A stretch of DNA of 64,000 bases. Origin: an uncultured Lachnospiraceae bacterium (GTDB lineage: Bacteria > Bacillota > Clostridia > Lachnospirales > Lachnospiraceae). A model generated the notes under the pieces. That model did not search any database and was not told where the DNA came from. It worked only from the letters and a program-made list of their open reading frames with translations. A program made the translations under genes and the position numbers. The stretch is taken from the NCBI GenBank assembly GCA_902476265.1, contig CABSCP010000009.1, forward strand, positions 1-64,000, given 5' to 3'. Positions 25,740 through 34,450 of this stretch are shown in pieces; position 1 is the stretch's first letter; each line of letters begins with the position of its first letter.

Positions 25740-26774
25740 CTAACGCAGCAGCGAATAAAAAGGTTCTTTTTTGCTCTTATATACGATTGCGCATAATACG
25801 GTACACAATACAGATAAAATAACAAAAACAATTATTCTGTTCATATCCTGCAGACCAAATACGCTCAGTATATACATCAGGCAAGTCAGAAGCGGACGAT
25901 GCATAAAATAGATTCCTGTACTAAGATTACGCAAAATAACAGCATTCTTTCTCTCAATCTCACATTTACAGTTAAGCAAAATTAATAAAAGCATTGGTAT
26001 AAAAATCAGCTGTGATAAAAATAAAGAGTGATCATCAGCAGTTGTTCTGTTCTGTATCCATATAATTTCAAGTATCATAAGAATACCGGAAGAAAGCAAT
26101 AATATCCAGATGTACTTTCTGTCTCTTGAATAATCAATTTTTTCTTCTTTTTGAGCAAGTACAATTCCAAGTCCCAGAAGTAAAAATCCGACAAAAAATC
26201 CATTCCTTGCCGATGTTGTTATTTTTAGATAAAGATCAATAATATTCTGAACCGGGGTTCCTTCAATAAGAAAGTAGTAGCTGTTGCACAACAATGCAAA
26301 CAAATAGAGTATAAATCCTATTCCAAGCGCCTGAGTCATTCTTTCCTTTTTCACAAACCAATACAACAGAAGCATACCGATCATACTTGCCCAGACATAC
26401 CAAAGCGCTCCATACGGATAAAAAAGTACGGAACGTCCAACCCGTAAAATAATCCATAGTATGCTTTCACCTTTGCTGTACATATCAATAATTGCCAATA
26501 TAATATTAATTGCACTAAATACGCAAAATGGATATAAAAGCCGCAATTCATACTTTTTTACCTTAGCCTCTAATGATATTTCTACATTTTTTAATCCCTT
26601 TCCAAAAAAATAACCTGATACTACAAAGAAAAAGGGAACCGCCAAGCAAAAAACTCCATGCTGAATATACCAACTGAATGGTATTTCATGATAAGCCCCT
26701 GTATGTCGAAACAAAATGCAAAAACAAAAAAATAATTTTGCAACATCTACTGCAGCATACTCCTTGTGTTCCAT
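25740..26774 (-). CDS. Acyltransferase family 3 membrane protein
   Basis: A 344-residue membrane acyltransferase (OatA/WecH/NolL superfamily) with about ten spans. The family-defining start, VAKLFFCFCILFRHTGAY, places the conserved His near residue 23, and VPFFFVVSGYFFGKG follows. It likely O-acetylates a sugar using cytoplasmic acetyl-CoA. It is distinctly AT-rich (25981-26040 counts to about 27% GC) between genes near 50%, suggesting separate acquisition. AAAGGA lies 11 bases before the ATG. Confidence 0.85.
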   Translation of the reverse strand: MEHKEYAAVDVAKLFFCFCILFRHTGAYHEIPFSWYIQHGVFCLAVPFFFVVSGYFFGKGLKNVEISLEAKVKKYELRLLYPFCVFSAINIILAIIDMYSKGESILWIILRVGRSVLFYPYGALWYVWASMIGMLLLYWFVKKERMTQALGIGFILYLFALLCNSYYFLIEGTPVQNIIDLYLKITTSARNGFFVGFLLLGLGIVLAQKEEKIDYSRDRKYIWILLLSSGILMILEIIWIQNRTTADDHSLFLSQLIFIPMLLLILLNCKCEIERKNAVILRNLSTGIYFMHRPLLTCLMYILSVFGLQDMNRIIVFVILSVLCTVLCAIVYKSKKEPFYSLLR

Positions 26775-26789
26775 AATATAAAATTCCTT

Positions 26790-27917
26790 TCATCTCTTGT
26801 GATAGGATAAAAACTCCAGCACGCTTCCGGTTCCCCATGGATAACTGCCGTATCTCTGGGGATATTCCGCAAAGCCTGTGCATTCCCCGGAACAGTTCTT
26901 CACTACGCCGTCCTCCAGGGAGGCACACACAGCCCCTGTCAGCCCTGTCAGGATGCTCTGCGTTTTTTCCTGCATTCCGCTGGGAGGCGCGTTTTTTTCA
27001 TCCCGCAGCAGCCCGCTTTTCAAGCCTCTGATCAGCGCGGCTCCGATCATGCCCTCGGCCGAGGTGTCACAGTGTCCTTCCAGGGCCTCCAGCTGCCAGG
27101 AGAAGCCGCCGTCGGGACGCTGGTATTTCATCACCGCACAGGAAAGCTGTCGAAACAGGGTCAAAAGCTCCTGATACCCCTTTTCTTCTGCCGGGATCCA
27201 GGGGAGGCTTTCCGCCAGCCCTTTCATCATCCAGCCGCAGGCCCGTCCCCAGCCGATGATACCGTATTTCATGCCTGTTTTTTCTTCGTATCCGTGATAG
27301 GGCAGTCCGGTAACCGGGTCCATCCCGCATTCCTGAAACAAAAGGAGCTGTCCGATGCCCTGGCGCAGCAGTTCTTTATCGCTATGCTCTGCCCCATAGC
27401 GGCACAAGAAGGGGCATACCATTCCCAAAGTGTCTGCAAAGCCCCAGCCCGGATGGTGATTCCGATAGGGCAGAATCCCCCGCTCCGTTTTGGCGGCGGC
27501 TCTGACCCAGTCGGCGCAGGCTTCCTGAACTTCCAGACAGAGTTCCTTCATTTCCCGGCGTTGCTGCAGGTTGCAAAGAGGTTTTACACAAGAACCGTCC
27601 AGTAAGGAAGAAATCCACAGGGCCAGCCATCCGTTCATGATATTATCCACATAATGGATGGGATATCCTGCTTTTTTCCACCTGTTTAAATAATCTGCCA
27701 CAGCCTGCAGATACCTTTTTTCTCCTGTGGCTTCAAAAGCCGCCAGCAGTCCTTCCCCCAACATGGCATTGGGCCAGGAAAAAGAATCTGCGGGAGCCAG
27801 TTTTTGGCGGAGCAGTCCTGCTTTTATGAGCCGTTTTACTTTTTCTTTTCCGGTCACAGCAGGATACGTTGCAAGCTGCTCTGCCGCCCGATCTGCGATC
27901 TTCCTGATTTCTTCCAT
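26790..27917 (-). CDS. GH88/GH105-like glycoside hydrolase
   Basis: 375 residues with the alpha/alpha barrel signature of unsaturated glucuronyl/rhamnogalacturonyl hydrolases: HHPGWGFADT, YHGYEEKTGMKYG and GWGRACGWMMKGLAE (the W-G-R-x-x-G-W motif), plus RPDGGFSW later. Such enzymes normally clear uronic-acid ends produced by lyases. There is no signal peptide, so it should be cytoplasmic. AGGAGG six bases before the ATG is a strong start. Its position within a biosynthetic operon is unusual. A sugar epimerase with the same barrel is possible but fits the motifs less well. Confidence 0.65.
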   Translation of the reverse strand: MEEIRKIADRAAEQLATYPAVTGKEKVKRLIKAGLLRQKLAPADSFSWPNAMLGEGLLAAFEATGEKRYLQAVADYLNRWKKAGYPIHYVDNIMNGWLALWISSLLDGSCVKPLCNLQQRREMKELCLEVQEACADWVRAAAKTERGILPYRNHHPGWGFADTLGMVCPFLCRYGAEHSDKELLRQGIGQLLLFQECGMDPVTGLPYHGYEEKTGMKYGIIGWGRACGWMMKGLAESLPWIPAEEKGYQELLTLFRQLSCAVMKYQRPDGGFSWQLEALEGHCDTSAEGMIGAALIRGLKSGLLRDEKNAPPSGMQEKTQSILTGLTGAVCASLEDGVVKNCSGECTGFAEYPQRYGSYPWGTGSVLEFLSYHKR

Positions 27918-27969
27918 ATCAGTCCTCCTGTCCGCCTCCCGCTCTCAATGTTCGCTTTGAAAGCTGTGT

Positions 27970-29154
27970 TCAAACCGCTGCTTCCCGGGCCATTTCCCGG
28001 ATCAGCTCCCCGGCCATGGCCGCCTTTTCCCGGTATGCAGGCATCACTGACCGAAGCTGTCTGCGCATCTGTTCTTCATGGTCTTTGAGCCATTCAAACG
28101 CATTGATCAGATCTTCTTTGTGTTCCAGCTGCTGCACCGGCAGCACATAGTGCTCCGGCGTACCGAACAAATCCTTCGCAATCCCTCTGGCCTTCACCGA
28201 ATAGCCCACCACAAGCGTGGGGACACAGGAGGAATAGGCGGCGATGGTGGCATGGGTCCGGGCCCCGATAAACATCTGTAACCGGCCAATATAGCCTTTT
28301 AACACAGGTGCGGAAGCGTCGGGAAGCTTCACCACCCGTCCTGTTTTCTCAAATGCAGCATAAAGCGTTTCTATCGGCTTTCTGTCGTCATTGATGTCCC
28401 AGACCACGTGGGGGATCAGGGCCACGGAAAAATCGGTGGTATCCAGAATATGGGCGATCAGCGCCCTGTAATTTTCCATGGTGATGCCGGGTTTTGTTTC
28501 GTTTTCCATGATCATGGGACTGATGTTTAATCCCAGCATTTTTCCGGCAGTCCAGCCTGTCGGCAGGGGCAGTTCTTCTTTTTCCAGCAAAAAAGCGGGA
28601 TCGGGATAAAGATGAATATTTTGAGTAATTCCGGCATTCTGCAGGGCCTCATAGGTGATGCTTTCCCGGGCCACAATAGCGTCATAGCGCTTCATGTCCG
28701 CAGCGATATCCGGCCGTTTCAGCAGCTCCGGTTCGATGGAACAGCCATAGAGCATGGTTTTTGCGCCCTGGCTGTGGAACATCCGGTTGGCCAAAATCAG
28801 CCTGTCCAGCATATTTTCATAACAGTAGTTATCCCCGCCGATGGAGATGTTCAGACTCCGCACATTTTTACCGCACACCGCCCTGTAGCGGTAGCGCATG
28901 AAGCTTTCGGGATCCCGGAAAATCTTTCTCCACAGATAGTACCAGGCATGGATCAGCACATTTTTTTCAATGCTTTTCTCCTGTATGATCTCACTGCACA
29001 GACCCTTTAAGGAATAGCGCTCATCCTCTTCCTTCCGGTTTGTGATCAAAACGGCTGGTTTTGGCAGCATTTTGCACAGGCTGTTCACAATGGCCTCACA
29101 GCCATGATTGCCGCTGCCTGCGTGCATATATAAAACGATTTTGTCATCCTTCAT
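27970..29154 (-). CDS. Polysaccharide pyruvyl transferase family protein
   Basis: Belongs to the CsaB/WcaK/PssM family, which adds ketal-linked pyruvate from PEP to a glycan. Family marks are the opening KIVLYMHAGSGNHGCEAIV, SIGGDNYCYE, the middle ALIPHVVWD, and ARTHATIAAYSSCVPTLVVGYSVKARGIAKDLFG near the C-terminus. The frame is open to 29172, but the ATG at 29154 forms a 4-base ATGA overlap with the preceding GT2 and has AAGGTGGA upstream, giving 394 residues. It may give the polymer negative charge. Confidence 0.85.
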   Translation of the reverse strand: MKDDKIVLYMHAGSGNHGCEAIVNSLCKMLPKPAVLITNRKEEDERYSLKGLCSEIIQEKSIEKNVLIHAWYYLWRKIFRDPESFMRYRYRAVCGKNVRSLNISIGGDNYCYENMLDRLILANRMFHSQGAKTMLYGCSIEPELLKRPDIAADMKRYDAIVARESITYEALQNAGITQNIHLYPDPAFLLEKEELPLPTGWTAGKMLGLNISPMIMENETKPGITMENYRALIAHILDTTDFSVALIPHVVWDINDDRKPIETLYAAFEKTGRVVKLPDASAPVLKGYIGRLQMFIGARTHATIAAYSSCVPTLVVGYSVKARGIAKDLFGTPEHYVLPVQQLEHKEDLINAFEWLKDHEEQMRRQLRSVMPAYREKAAMAGELIREMAREAAV

Positions 29155-30188
29155 GATCTTCCACCTTTCCACAGATGATACAGGCCCAGATACAGGCCAG
29201 GGCAGGCCGAAAACAGGGCGGTTTTGACCCCATAGCCTTGCGGCAGCTTACGTCTTGCGCCGGGGATTTGCAGCGCCTCTTTCACCGTGCTGCGGCAGGT
29301 TTTCACACAGTCCCCATAAGGACAGCGCTCTTTTGCGGATAAACGGGACAGTTTTCCTGCCACCAGCATGGCGGAAACCGCCAGAATGCTGGATGCTCTG
29401 GCTTTTTGCTCCGGATACGCCCTTTCCACCATGCTGCAGGCCAGCTTCCAGGCTTTGATTTCATCCATGTAAGAAGGGGTAAAGGGGCGCAGCATGGCGC
29501 CGGCTTCGTTGATCCGGTAATAATAGCCTTTGTAATCCGTAATGCACACCCGGGAAAGATGAGGCAGCAGATCCATCAAAAACATCATGTCCTCCCCGAT
29601 GGTGAGATCCTCCCGAAAACGGACCTTCCCAATCCTCTGTCTGCGATAAAGAACGCTCCAGCAGCGGGTATTTCCGCAAAGTAAATATTCAGACAAATAC
29701 CGTTTTCTGTCCACAATTGTCATGCGATATCCGTCGTTTTCAGAATTCTCAGACTTGTCAGGCTTTTCAGACTTTTCCTGGTTTTGTCTGAATTGCACCT
29801 CATTTCTTCCATTCCATCTATAATAATCACACAGTACCAGATCCGCCGTTACTTTTTTCATCAAATAATGCAGACGTTCCAGCATTTGTGTATCCAATTT
29901 GTCATCTGCATCCACGAAGGTCACATATTCTCCCAGGGCTTCCGAAAGTCCCTGGTTGCGGGCGGAGGAAACGCCCTGTTTTTCCCGGCAGAACAGGCGG
30001 ATGCGAGGTTCCGTTTCCGCCATCCTGCGGGCGATTTCGGTAGTGCCGTCCGTAGAACTGTCATCCAGGATCAAAAGTTCCCAGTTTTGCCAGGTCTGAC
30101 TGCAGACGCTGTCCACGCACTCCGAAAGCCAGGAGGCCCCGTTATAAACCGGGAGTATGACACTGATTTTATCCTTCTCCAACCTCAC
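29151..30188 (-). CDS. Glycosyltransferase family 2
   Basis: GT2 with opening KISVILPVYNGASWL, LDDSSTDGT and FVDADD. A stretch of Lys/Ser/Glu/Asn repeats near residue 130 (QEKSEKPDKSENSEND) is a low-complexity insertion, like that of the GT11 at 23179. I place the start at GTG 30188, because GGAGGAG lies directly upstream with good spacing and the fold begins a few residues later; the frame is open to 30257. The product is 345 residues. Its stop overlaps the pyruvyltransferase start. Confidence 0.83.
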   Translation of the reverse strand: MRLEKDKISVILPVYNGASWLSECVDSVCSQTWQNWELLILDDSSTDGTTEIARRMAETEPRIRLFCREKQGVSSARNQGLSEALGEYVTFVDADDKLDTQMLERLHYLMKKVTADLVLCDYYRWNGRNEVQFRQNQEKSEKPDKSENSENDGYRMTIVDRKRYLSEYLLCGNTRCWSVLYRRQRIGKVRFREDLTIGEDMMFLMDLLPHLSRVCITDYKGYYYRINEAGAMLRPFTPSYMDEIKAWKLACSMVERAYPEQKARASSILAVSAMLVAGKLSRLSAKERCPYGDCVKTCRSTVKEALQIPGARRKLPQGYGVKTALFSACPGLYLGLYHLWKGGRS

Positions 30189-30234
30189 TGTTTCTCCTCC
30201 TTCACGGAATTTCATTGCCGCTTTCCTTCTATCC

Positions 30235-31257
30235 TCAGCGCTTCCGCTTCCGGTCATGTACCAAAAACAGAAGCTTCAGCCCTGCAAAATACAGGAAATG
30301 GGGATGCTTCACCGTCTGATACAAAATCCGGTTCTCCACAGCTTTAGGCGCAAGCTTTGTTTTCGCCGTCATTTCCCGCACTTCCCTGTCACGGCAGATA
30401 TCGGACAGTCGGTTCATCCAGCCTTTTTGTCCGCTTCGGACTTCGTTTTTGATCACCAAAAAAAACAGCAGCACAAATTCCCGGTCTGCCTGTGCATCCC
30501 GCTTCTGAACTCTTTTTTCTTCCAGAATTTTTCTGATAATTCTATCTAATCTCCGTATATTGTCGTACAATTTTGCATCGTACCGGTGAGCCATGGAACT
30601 ATTTAGGTACAAATAATGATAATGACAGGCATCTTCCAAAATCACGATCCGCTGTGCATCCAAAAGCGCCGGCAGAGTGATGTTCACATCCTCCCCCATG
30701 ACGATGGCAGGATCGCAATAGTGCATATTTTCTTCAATCAGACTTCTGGAAAACAGCTTCATACAGCGGGACAAGGTGACGGGACGGCGTTCCTCTCCCA
30801 AAAGCCTGCCAAAAACCCTTTCCGGGAGGGCCGTTCCTGTATAAATGCCCGGTTCCAGCGCCTGGATCACCGGAAAATGCCTGTTTTCCTCTTCCTGAAT
30901 ATAATTGCCACAGATGACCTCTTTTCCACAGTCGGAGGAAAATTTCAGCATGTTATCGACCATACAGGCGTCGATCCAGTCATCGCTGTCTACAAACATG
31001 AGATACTCTCCGGTGCTTTTTTTCACACCGTCCATCCAGGCCGCCATCAGCCCTTCGTTTTTCTTATGAATCACTACAACCCTTGAGTCCTTTTTGGCCC
31101 ATTGGTCACAGAGGGCCGGGCAGTCGTCAGGCGATCCGTCATCCACCAGGATCACCTCCAGGCAGGGATAGGTCTGCTCCAGGATGCTTGTGACACAGCG
31201 TTCGAGCCACTTTTGCGTCCGGTAAACCGGAACGATCACGCTCACTTTTTTATCCAT
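30235..31257 (-). CDS. Glycosyltransferase family 2
   Basis: A 340-residue GT2 of the EpsJ/WcaA kind. VSVIVPVYRTQKWLERC, VDDGSPDDCP and FVDSDDW (metal site) are clear, and the EGLMAAWMDGVKKS segment corresponds to the usual 'N-G-G-L-S-x-A-R-N' loop in altered form. AAGGAGG precedes the ATG, and the gene overlaps the end of the upstream GT4 by eight bases. The alpha-helical C-terminal half ends in a basic tail. Donor unknown. Confidence 0.87.
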   Translation of the reverse strand: MDKKVSVIVPVYRTQKWLERCVTSILEQTYPCLEVILVDDGSPDDCPALCDQWAKKDSRVVVIHKKNEGLMAAWMDGVKKSTGEYLMFVDSDDWIDACMVDNMLKFSSDCGKEVICGNYIQEEENRHFPVIQALEPGIYTGTALPERVFGRLLGEERRPVTLSRCMKLFSRSLIEENMHYCDPAIVMGEDVNITLPALLDAQRIVILEDACHYHYLYLNSSMAHRYDAKLYDNIRRLDRIIRKILEEKRVQKRDAQADREFVLLFFLVIKNEVRSGQKGWMNRLSDICRDREVREMTAKTKLAPKAVENRILYQTVKHPHFLYFAGLKLLFLVHDRKRKR

Positions 31258-32305
31258 GGCCTTCCTCCTTGATTTCCCTGTAATATTCTGTCAGCCGGTC
31301 CACATAATTCCGGATATCATAGCGGCTGCACACATGCGCCCGGGCGCTCATTCCCAGCGCCTTGCAGCGCTCTTCCTCCTGCAAAAGACCGGTCAGGGTT
31401 TGGGCCAGCAGCCGGGAATCATGAGGTTTTATCAGAACCCCCGTACCTTCTTTCATGATCTGTGGAATGCCGCCCACGGCAGAAGCCACGCAGCACAGCC
31501 CTGCCGCCATGGCTTCCAGTAAAGACACGGGCTGTCCCTCAAACCAGGTGGGCAGCACGAAAATGCTGCATTCCGCAAACAGCCGCTCCCGCTCTTTGGG
31601 AGAAACCCATCCGGGACAGAACACTGCATCTTTCAGACTCTCTGCCTGCTTTTTTAAAGATTCGTTTCCCGCCTCCCAAAAGCCGCCCAAAATGAGTTTA
31701 AAATCCGGCACCTGCTCTTTGATGACCGGAACCGCATCCAGAAGCTCTCCGATCCCTTTTTCCCTGCAGAGTCTGCCCAAAAACAGGACGTTATGGCTGC
31801 TGTAATCCGTCTTTGCGTTTTGAGGGACAGGCACCGCATTCTCCAGGACCCGGATTTTTTCCGGCGTCACGATGGCTGCGAAAAATTTCGCCCATTCGTC
31901 TGACAGTACCACGAACAGATCCGCCAGATTCAGCGTCTTTTTGATCCGCTCCCGTTTCCGGTCATCACAGCGATTTTTATAGAATCCTTCAAAATCGCCG
32001 CCGTGCTCATGGATCAGGATTTTTTTGCCAAAAAACCTGGCCGTGCGAATGAAAATCATTTTCCGAAAACAGCTGGCGTCGGCCGCCATATTTACATGCA
32101 CCAGATCCGTCCCCCAGAGGGCCGGCACGAACCGCACAAACGCCCATAGTGCCTGCAGAAGCTTCCTCGGCTTCCCGCCGTCCACCATGGTGCCGATATA
32201 AGTCAGATCCACCCGCCCGTCAAGTCCTGCCTGGTATAAGTTGTTCACTACCGCGGAAACGCCGCCCTTCACGGAACGGTCCGCGCCGATCATCACGACT
32301 TTCAT
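31250..32305 (-). CDS. Glycosyltransferase family 4
   Basis: A 351-residue GT-B retaining transferase. Features include GGVSAVVNNLYQAG at the N-terminus, LVHVNMA and HEHGGDFEGFY in the acceptor half, and LFLGRLCREKGIGELLDAV and LPTWFEGQPVSLLEAMAAG in the donor half (the E-x7-E motif). The frame continues back to 32554, but the ATG at 32305 makes a 4-base ATGA overlap with the Wzy gene and has GGGAAG upstream. Operates in the Wzx/Wzy part of the locus. Confidence 0.88.
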   Translation of the reverse strand: MKVVMIGADRSVKGGVSAVVNNLYQAGLDGRVDLTYIGTMVDGGKPRKLLQALWAFVRFVPALWGTDLVHVNMAADASCFRKMIFIRTARFFGKKILIHEHGGDFEGFYKNRCDDRKRERIKKTLNLADLFVVLSDEWAKFFAAIVTPEKIRVLENAVPVPQNAKTDYSSHNVLFLGRLCREKGIGELLDAVPVIKEQVPDFKLILGGFWEAGNESLKKQAESLKDAVFCPGWVSPKERERLFAECSIFVLPTWFEGQPVSLLEAMAAGLCCVASAVGGIPQIMKEGTGVLIKPHDSRLLAQTLTGLLQEEERCKALGMSARAHVCSRYDIRNYVDRLTEYYREIKEEGHG

Positions 32306-33510
32306 GGTTCTTCCCTTTTTTGAAACAATGTCCAAAAATGCCACCAGTAAGCCTGTCTGTCCCCTTTGGGAGAAGGCAGCATATCCGTCCAGTAAGCGCC
32401 CATCAGAAACAGGACGTAATTCCTGGCGATATAGACGGATACCGCGTGGGCCTCCACCACCGTAAAGATACAGAAGGAAAGCACCAGCACAAATCCCATG
32501 TAATCCCGTTTTTTTCTGCACTGCCGGATCAGCAGACAGAGCGCCAGGATACAACAGATTCCCGGAATGATTCCATACCAGAAAAACAGGCGCACAAATC
32601 CCATATCGAAATATTCCACATAATCAGGGTCGCCGAACAGCTTCCAGTTTTCCAGCACGCCGCCGCCGTTTTCAAAAGCATAAATACTGGCGATCCGCCC
32701 GGTCAGCATCCGGTTGATTTTCTGTACCCAGCCCGGCATGAAATCCGGCCAGTCGGAAATATAGGCGGCATAAACGGAAAAACCCACACAGCCAAACAGT
32801 GCCGCCACTCCGGCCAGATAGGGCCAGGCCGCCTGCTGCAGCTTTTTCCCATACCGCATCAGCACTGCCGCCGCCAGAGTGAACAGCATTACCAAAAGGG
32901 CGGTTCTTGCAATGGTAGCGCGGTAGACCGCAAACGAAAATACCGCCAGAAGGCCATAGTGCCAGAGCTTCATTTTCTCATAATACAGATAGATGCCAAG
33001 GGTCATCAGCGCCCAGTACAGGATGGCCAGGGCGTTGCTGTTGCCCACGCCCAGGCAAAGACGCCGCGTGCCCTCCTTGACCCCGTAACCCGCTCCCGCG
33101 TCCCAGACTTCTCCCAGCACGCCGGCAAAGGCCAGACCTGCCAGCACCGTCATCCCGGCCAGGGTTCCCCAGAATACGGTTTTCATGGCTTTCTTATAAT
33201 CCACACCCTTCATGCAGGCCACAAAGACCACCACCCGCACCGCCTCGTCCCGGGTGGAAACCAGATAGCAGATCCCCGCGATCAGGCCCGCAAAGAGAAT
33301 GGCGCCCCACTCCTTTGTGGAGTATTTGGTGAGACACAGCTTCAGGGCAAACAGCACAAAGCTGATGCGGAACAGCTGTCCTTCCACAGGATTGATCCAG
33401 GAGCTTTTATCCAGGATCAGAATGAGAATTTCCAGAAAAAGGCCCAGATAAAAGCACAGTTGTCCGATTTTTTCTATATTTATTTTTCTGTTTTCTGTCA
33501 GTTGTGCCAT
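32302..33510 (-). CDS. wzy: O-antigen/capsule polymerase-like membrane protein
   Basis: About 402 residues with 10-12 membrane spans and a larger hydrophilic loop (ISDWPDFMPGWVQKINRMLTGR), the arrangement of Wzy polymerases. Motifs CLGVGNSNALAILYWA and RIASIYAFENGG resemble other Firmicute capsule polymerases. ATG at 33510 has GGAG six bases upstream; the frame also opens at 33540 with a poorer site. It probably joins flipped repeat units on the outer side of the membrane. Sequence conservation in Wzy is low, so the call rests on topology and context. Confidence 0.72.
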   Translation of the reverse strand: MAQLTENRKINIEKIGQLCFYLGLFLEILILILDKSSWINPVEGQLFRISFVLFALKLCLTKYSTKEWGAILFAGLIAGICYLVSTRDEAVRVVVFVACMKGVDYKKAMKTVFWGTLAGMTVLAGLAFAGVLGEVWDAGAGYGVKEGTRRLCLGVGNSNALAILYWALMTLGIYLYYEKMKLWHYGLLAVFSFAVYRATIARTALLVMLFTLAAAVLMRYGKKLQQAAWPYLAGVAALFGCVGFSVYAAYISDWPDFMPGWVQKINRMLTGRIASIYAFENGGGVLENWKLFGDPDYVEYFDMGFVRLFFWYGIIPGICCILALCLLIRQCRKKRDYMGFVLVLSFCIFTVVEAHAVSVYIARNYVLFLMGAYWTDMLPSPKGDRQAYWWHFWTLFQKREEP

Positions 33511-33555
33511 ACTCGCTCCGTTCTGTGACAATTCTGTCATTTTTCGTCCGCTGTC

Positions 33556-34449
33556 TTACTTTTTCAGAAGTTTTTTCTTTGCCACACCCAAAAGGAATTT
33601 AAAATCCGCCCTTCTTTTCTCTCCGGCTGCCCGGGAAAACTCTTCTTTGGGGATTCCGTACTGTTTTACCGCAGAAAAGGGCTGCTTATATTTGAGAGCC
33701 ACTCCGATCAGCCGCTCCCGATATTCCTTTTGGCCGGAAAGTCCGAATTCCTCCATGAGATAGCCGTACTCAAACACATTTAAGTCCCCGTCTGTACGGC
33801 AGCTTTCGGTGAGCTGGCTGTCGCTTACGCCGATGCACACCAGAGGATCTGTGGTATGGGAAAAATGAGAATTCTCCTGCAGCAGACCCATATAGTATTC
33901 CGTATCCATCACCCAGGTCAGCTTTGGTTCAAACTCCCGGCTGTTCCTGCGGTAAATGGTGGCGCTGGGCGCTCCGATATAGTTTCCCAGATAGAGATTG
34001 CGCCAGTCTTTTTGAAGAAGGGCCAGCTGTTTGTCGGTGATGGCTCTGGCAAAGCGCGCCCCTTCCCCGTCTTTTGTGAGGGACACCTGCCAGGTGCCGG
34101 AGAAGGCCAGCATCGCCTCCGGCGCGCGGTCCAAAAGCCCCACAAACCGTTCCAGGCTTTCCGGGGTTGAAAACCAGTCATCATGGTGCATCATTTTAAT
34201 ATAAGCGCCCCCGGATTTTCTCACCGCTTCATTCCAGTTGCCTGTGGCTCCCAGACGGGATGCATTTTTATAGTAATGCAGATTTTTCACGCCGCTGTTT
34301 TCGGCCGCCGCCTTCACGCTGTCGTCCGGGGAGTCGTCGGTGAGCACCACTTCATAGTCCGTGAAGGTCTGTTCCTTCACGGAAGAAAGCAGCCGCGCAA
34401 TCCCGGAAGGGTTCCCGTAGGCGGGCACGCAGATCGATACCTTCGGCAT
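33556..34449 (-). CDS. Glycosyltransferase family 2
   Basis: A 297-residue GT2: KVSICVPAYGNPSGIARLL, LTDDSPDDSV and KMMHHDDWF in place of the usual DxD/DD site. EYYMGLL corresponds to the catalytic-base region. The ATG at 34449 is placed by AGGAAG nine bases upstream and lies directly after the stop of the GT17-like gene; the frame is open to 34470. Specificity unknown. Confidence 0.86.
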   Translation of the reverse strand: MPKVSICVPAYGNPSGIARLLSSVKEQTFTDYEVVLTDDSPDDSVKAAAENSGVKNLHYYKNASRLGATGNWNEAVRKSGGAYIKMMHHDDWFSTPESLERFVGLLDRAPEAMLAFSGTWQVSLTKDGEGARFARAITDKQLALLQKDWRNLYLGNYIGAPSATIYRRNSREFEPKLTWVMDTEYYMGLLQENSHFSHTTDPLVCIGVSDSQLTESCRTDGDLNVFEYGYLMEEFGLSGQKEYRERLIGVALKYKQPFSAVKQYGIPKEEFSRAAGEKRRADFKFLLGVAKKKLLKK

Positions 34450-34450
34450 A

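Noticed and set aside
32149..33528. 459-codon open frame on the + strand
   Set aside because: Fully antisense to the Wzy-like gene and the end of the GT4 gene; low-complexity composition rich in His, Gln and Pro, no RBS and no recognisable domain.
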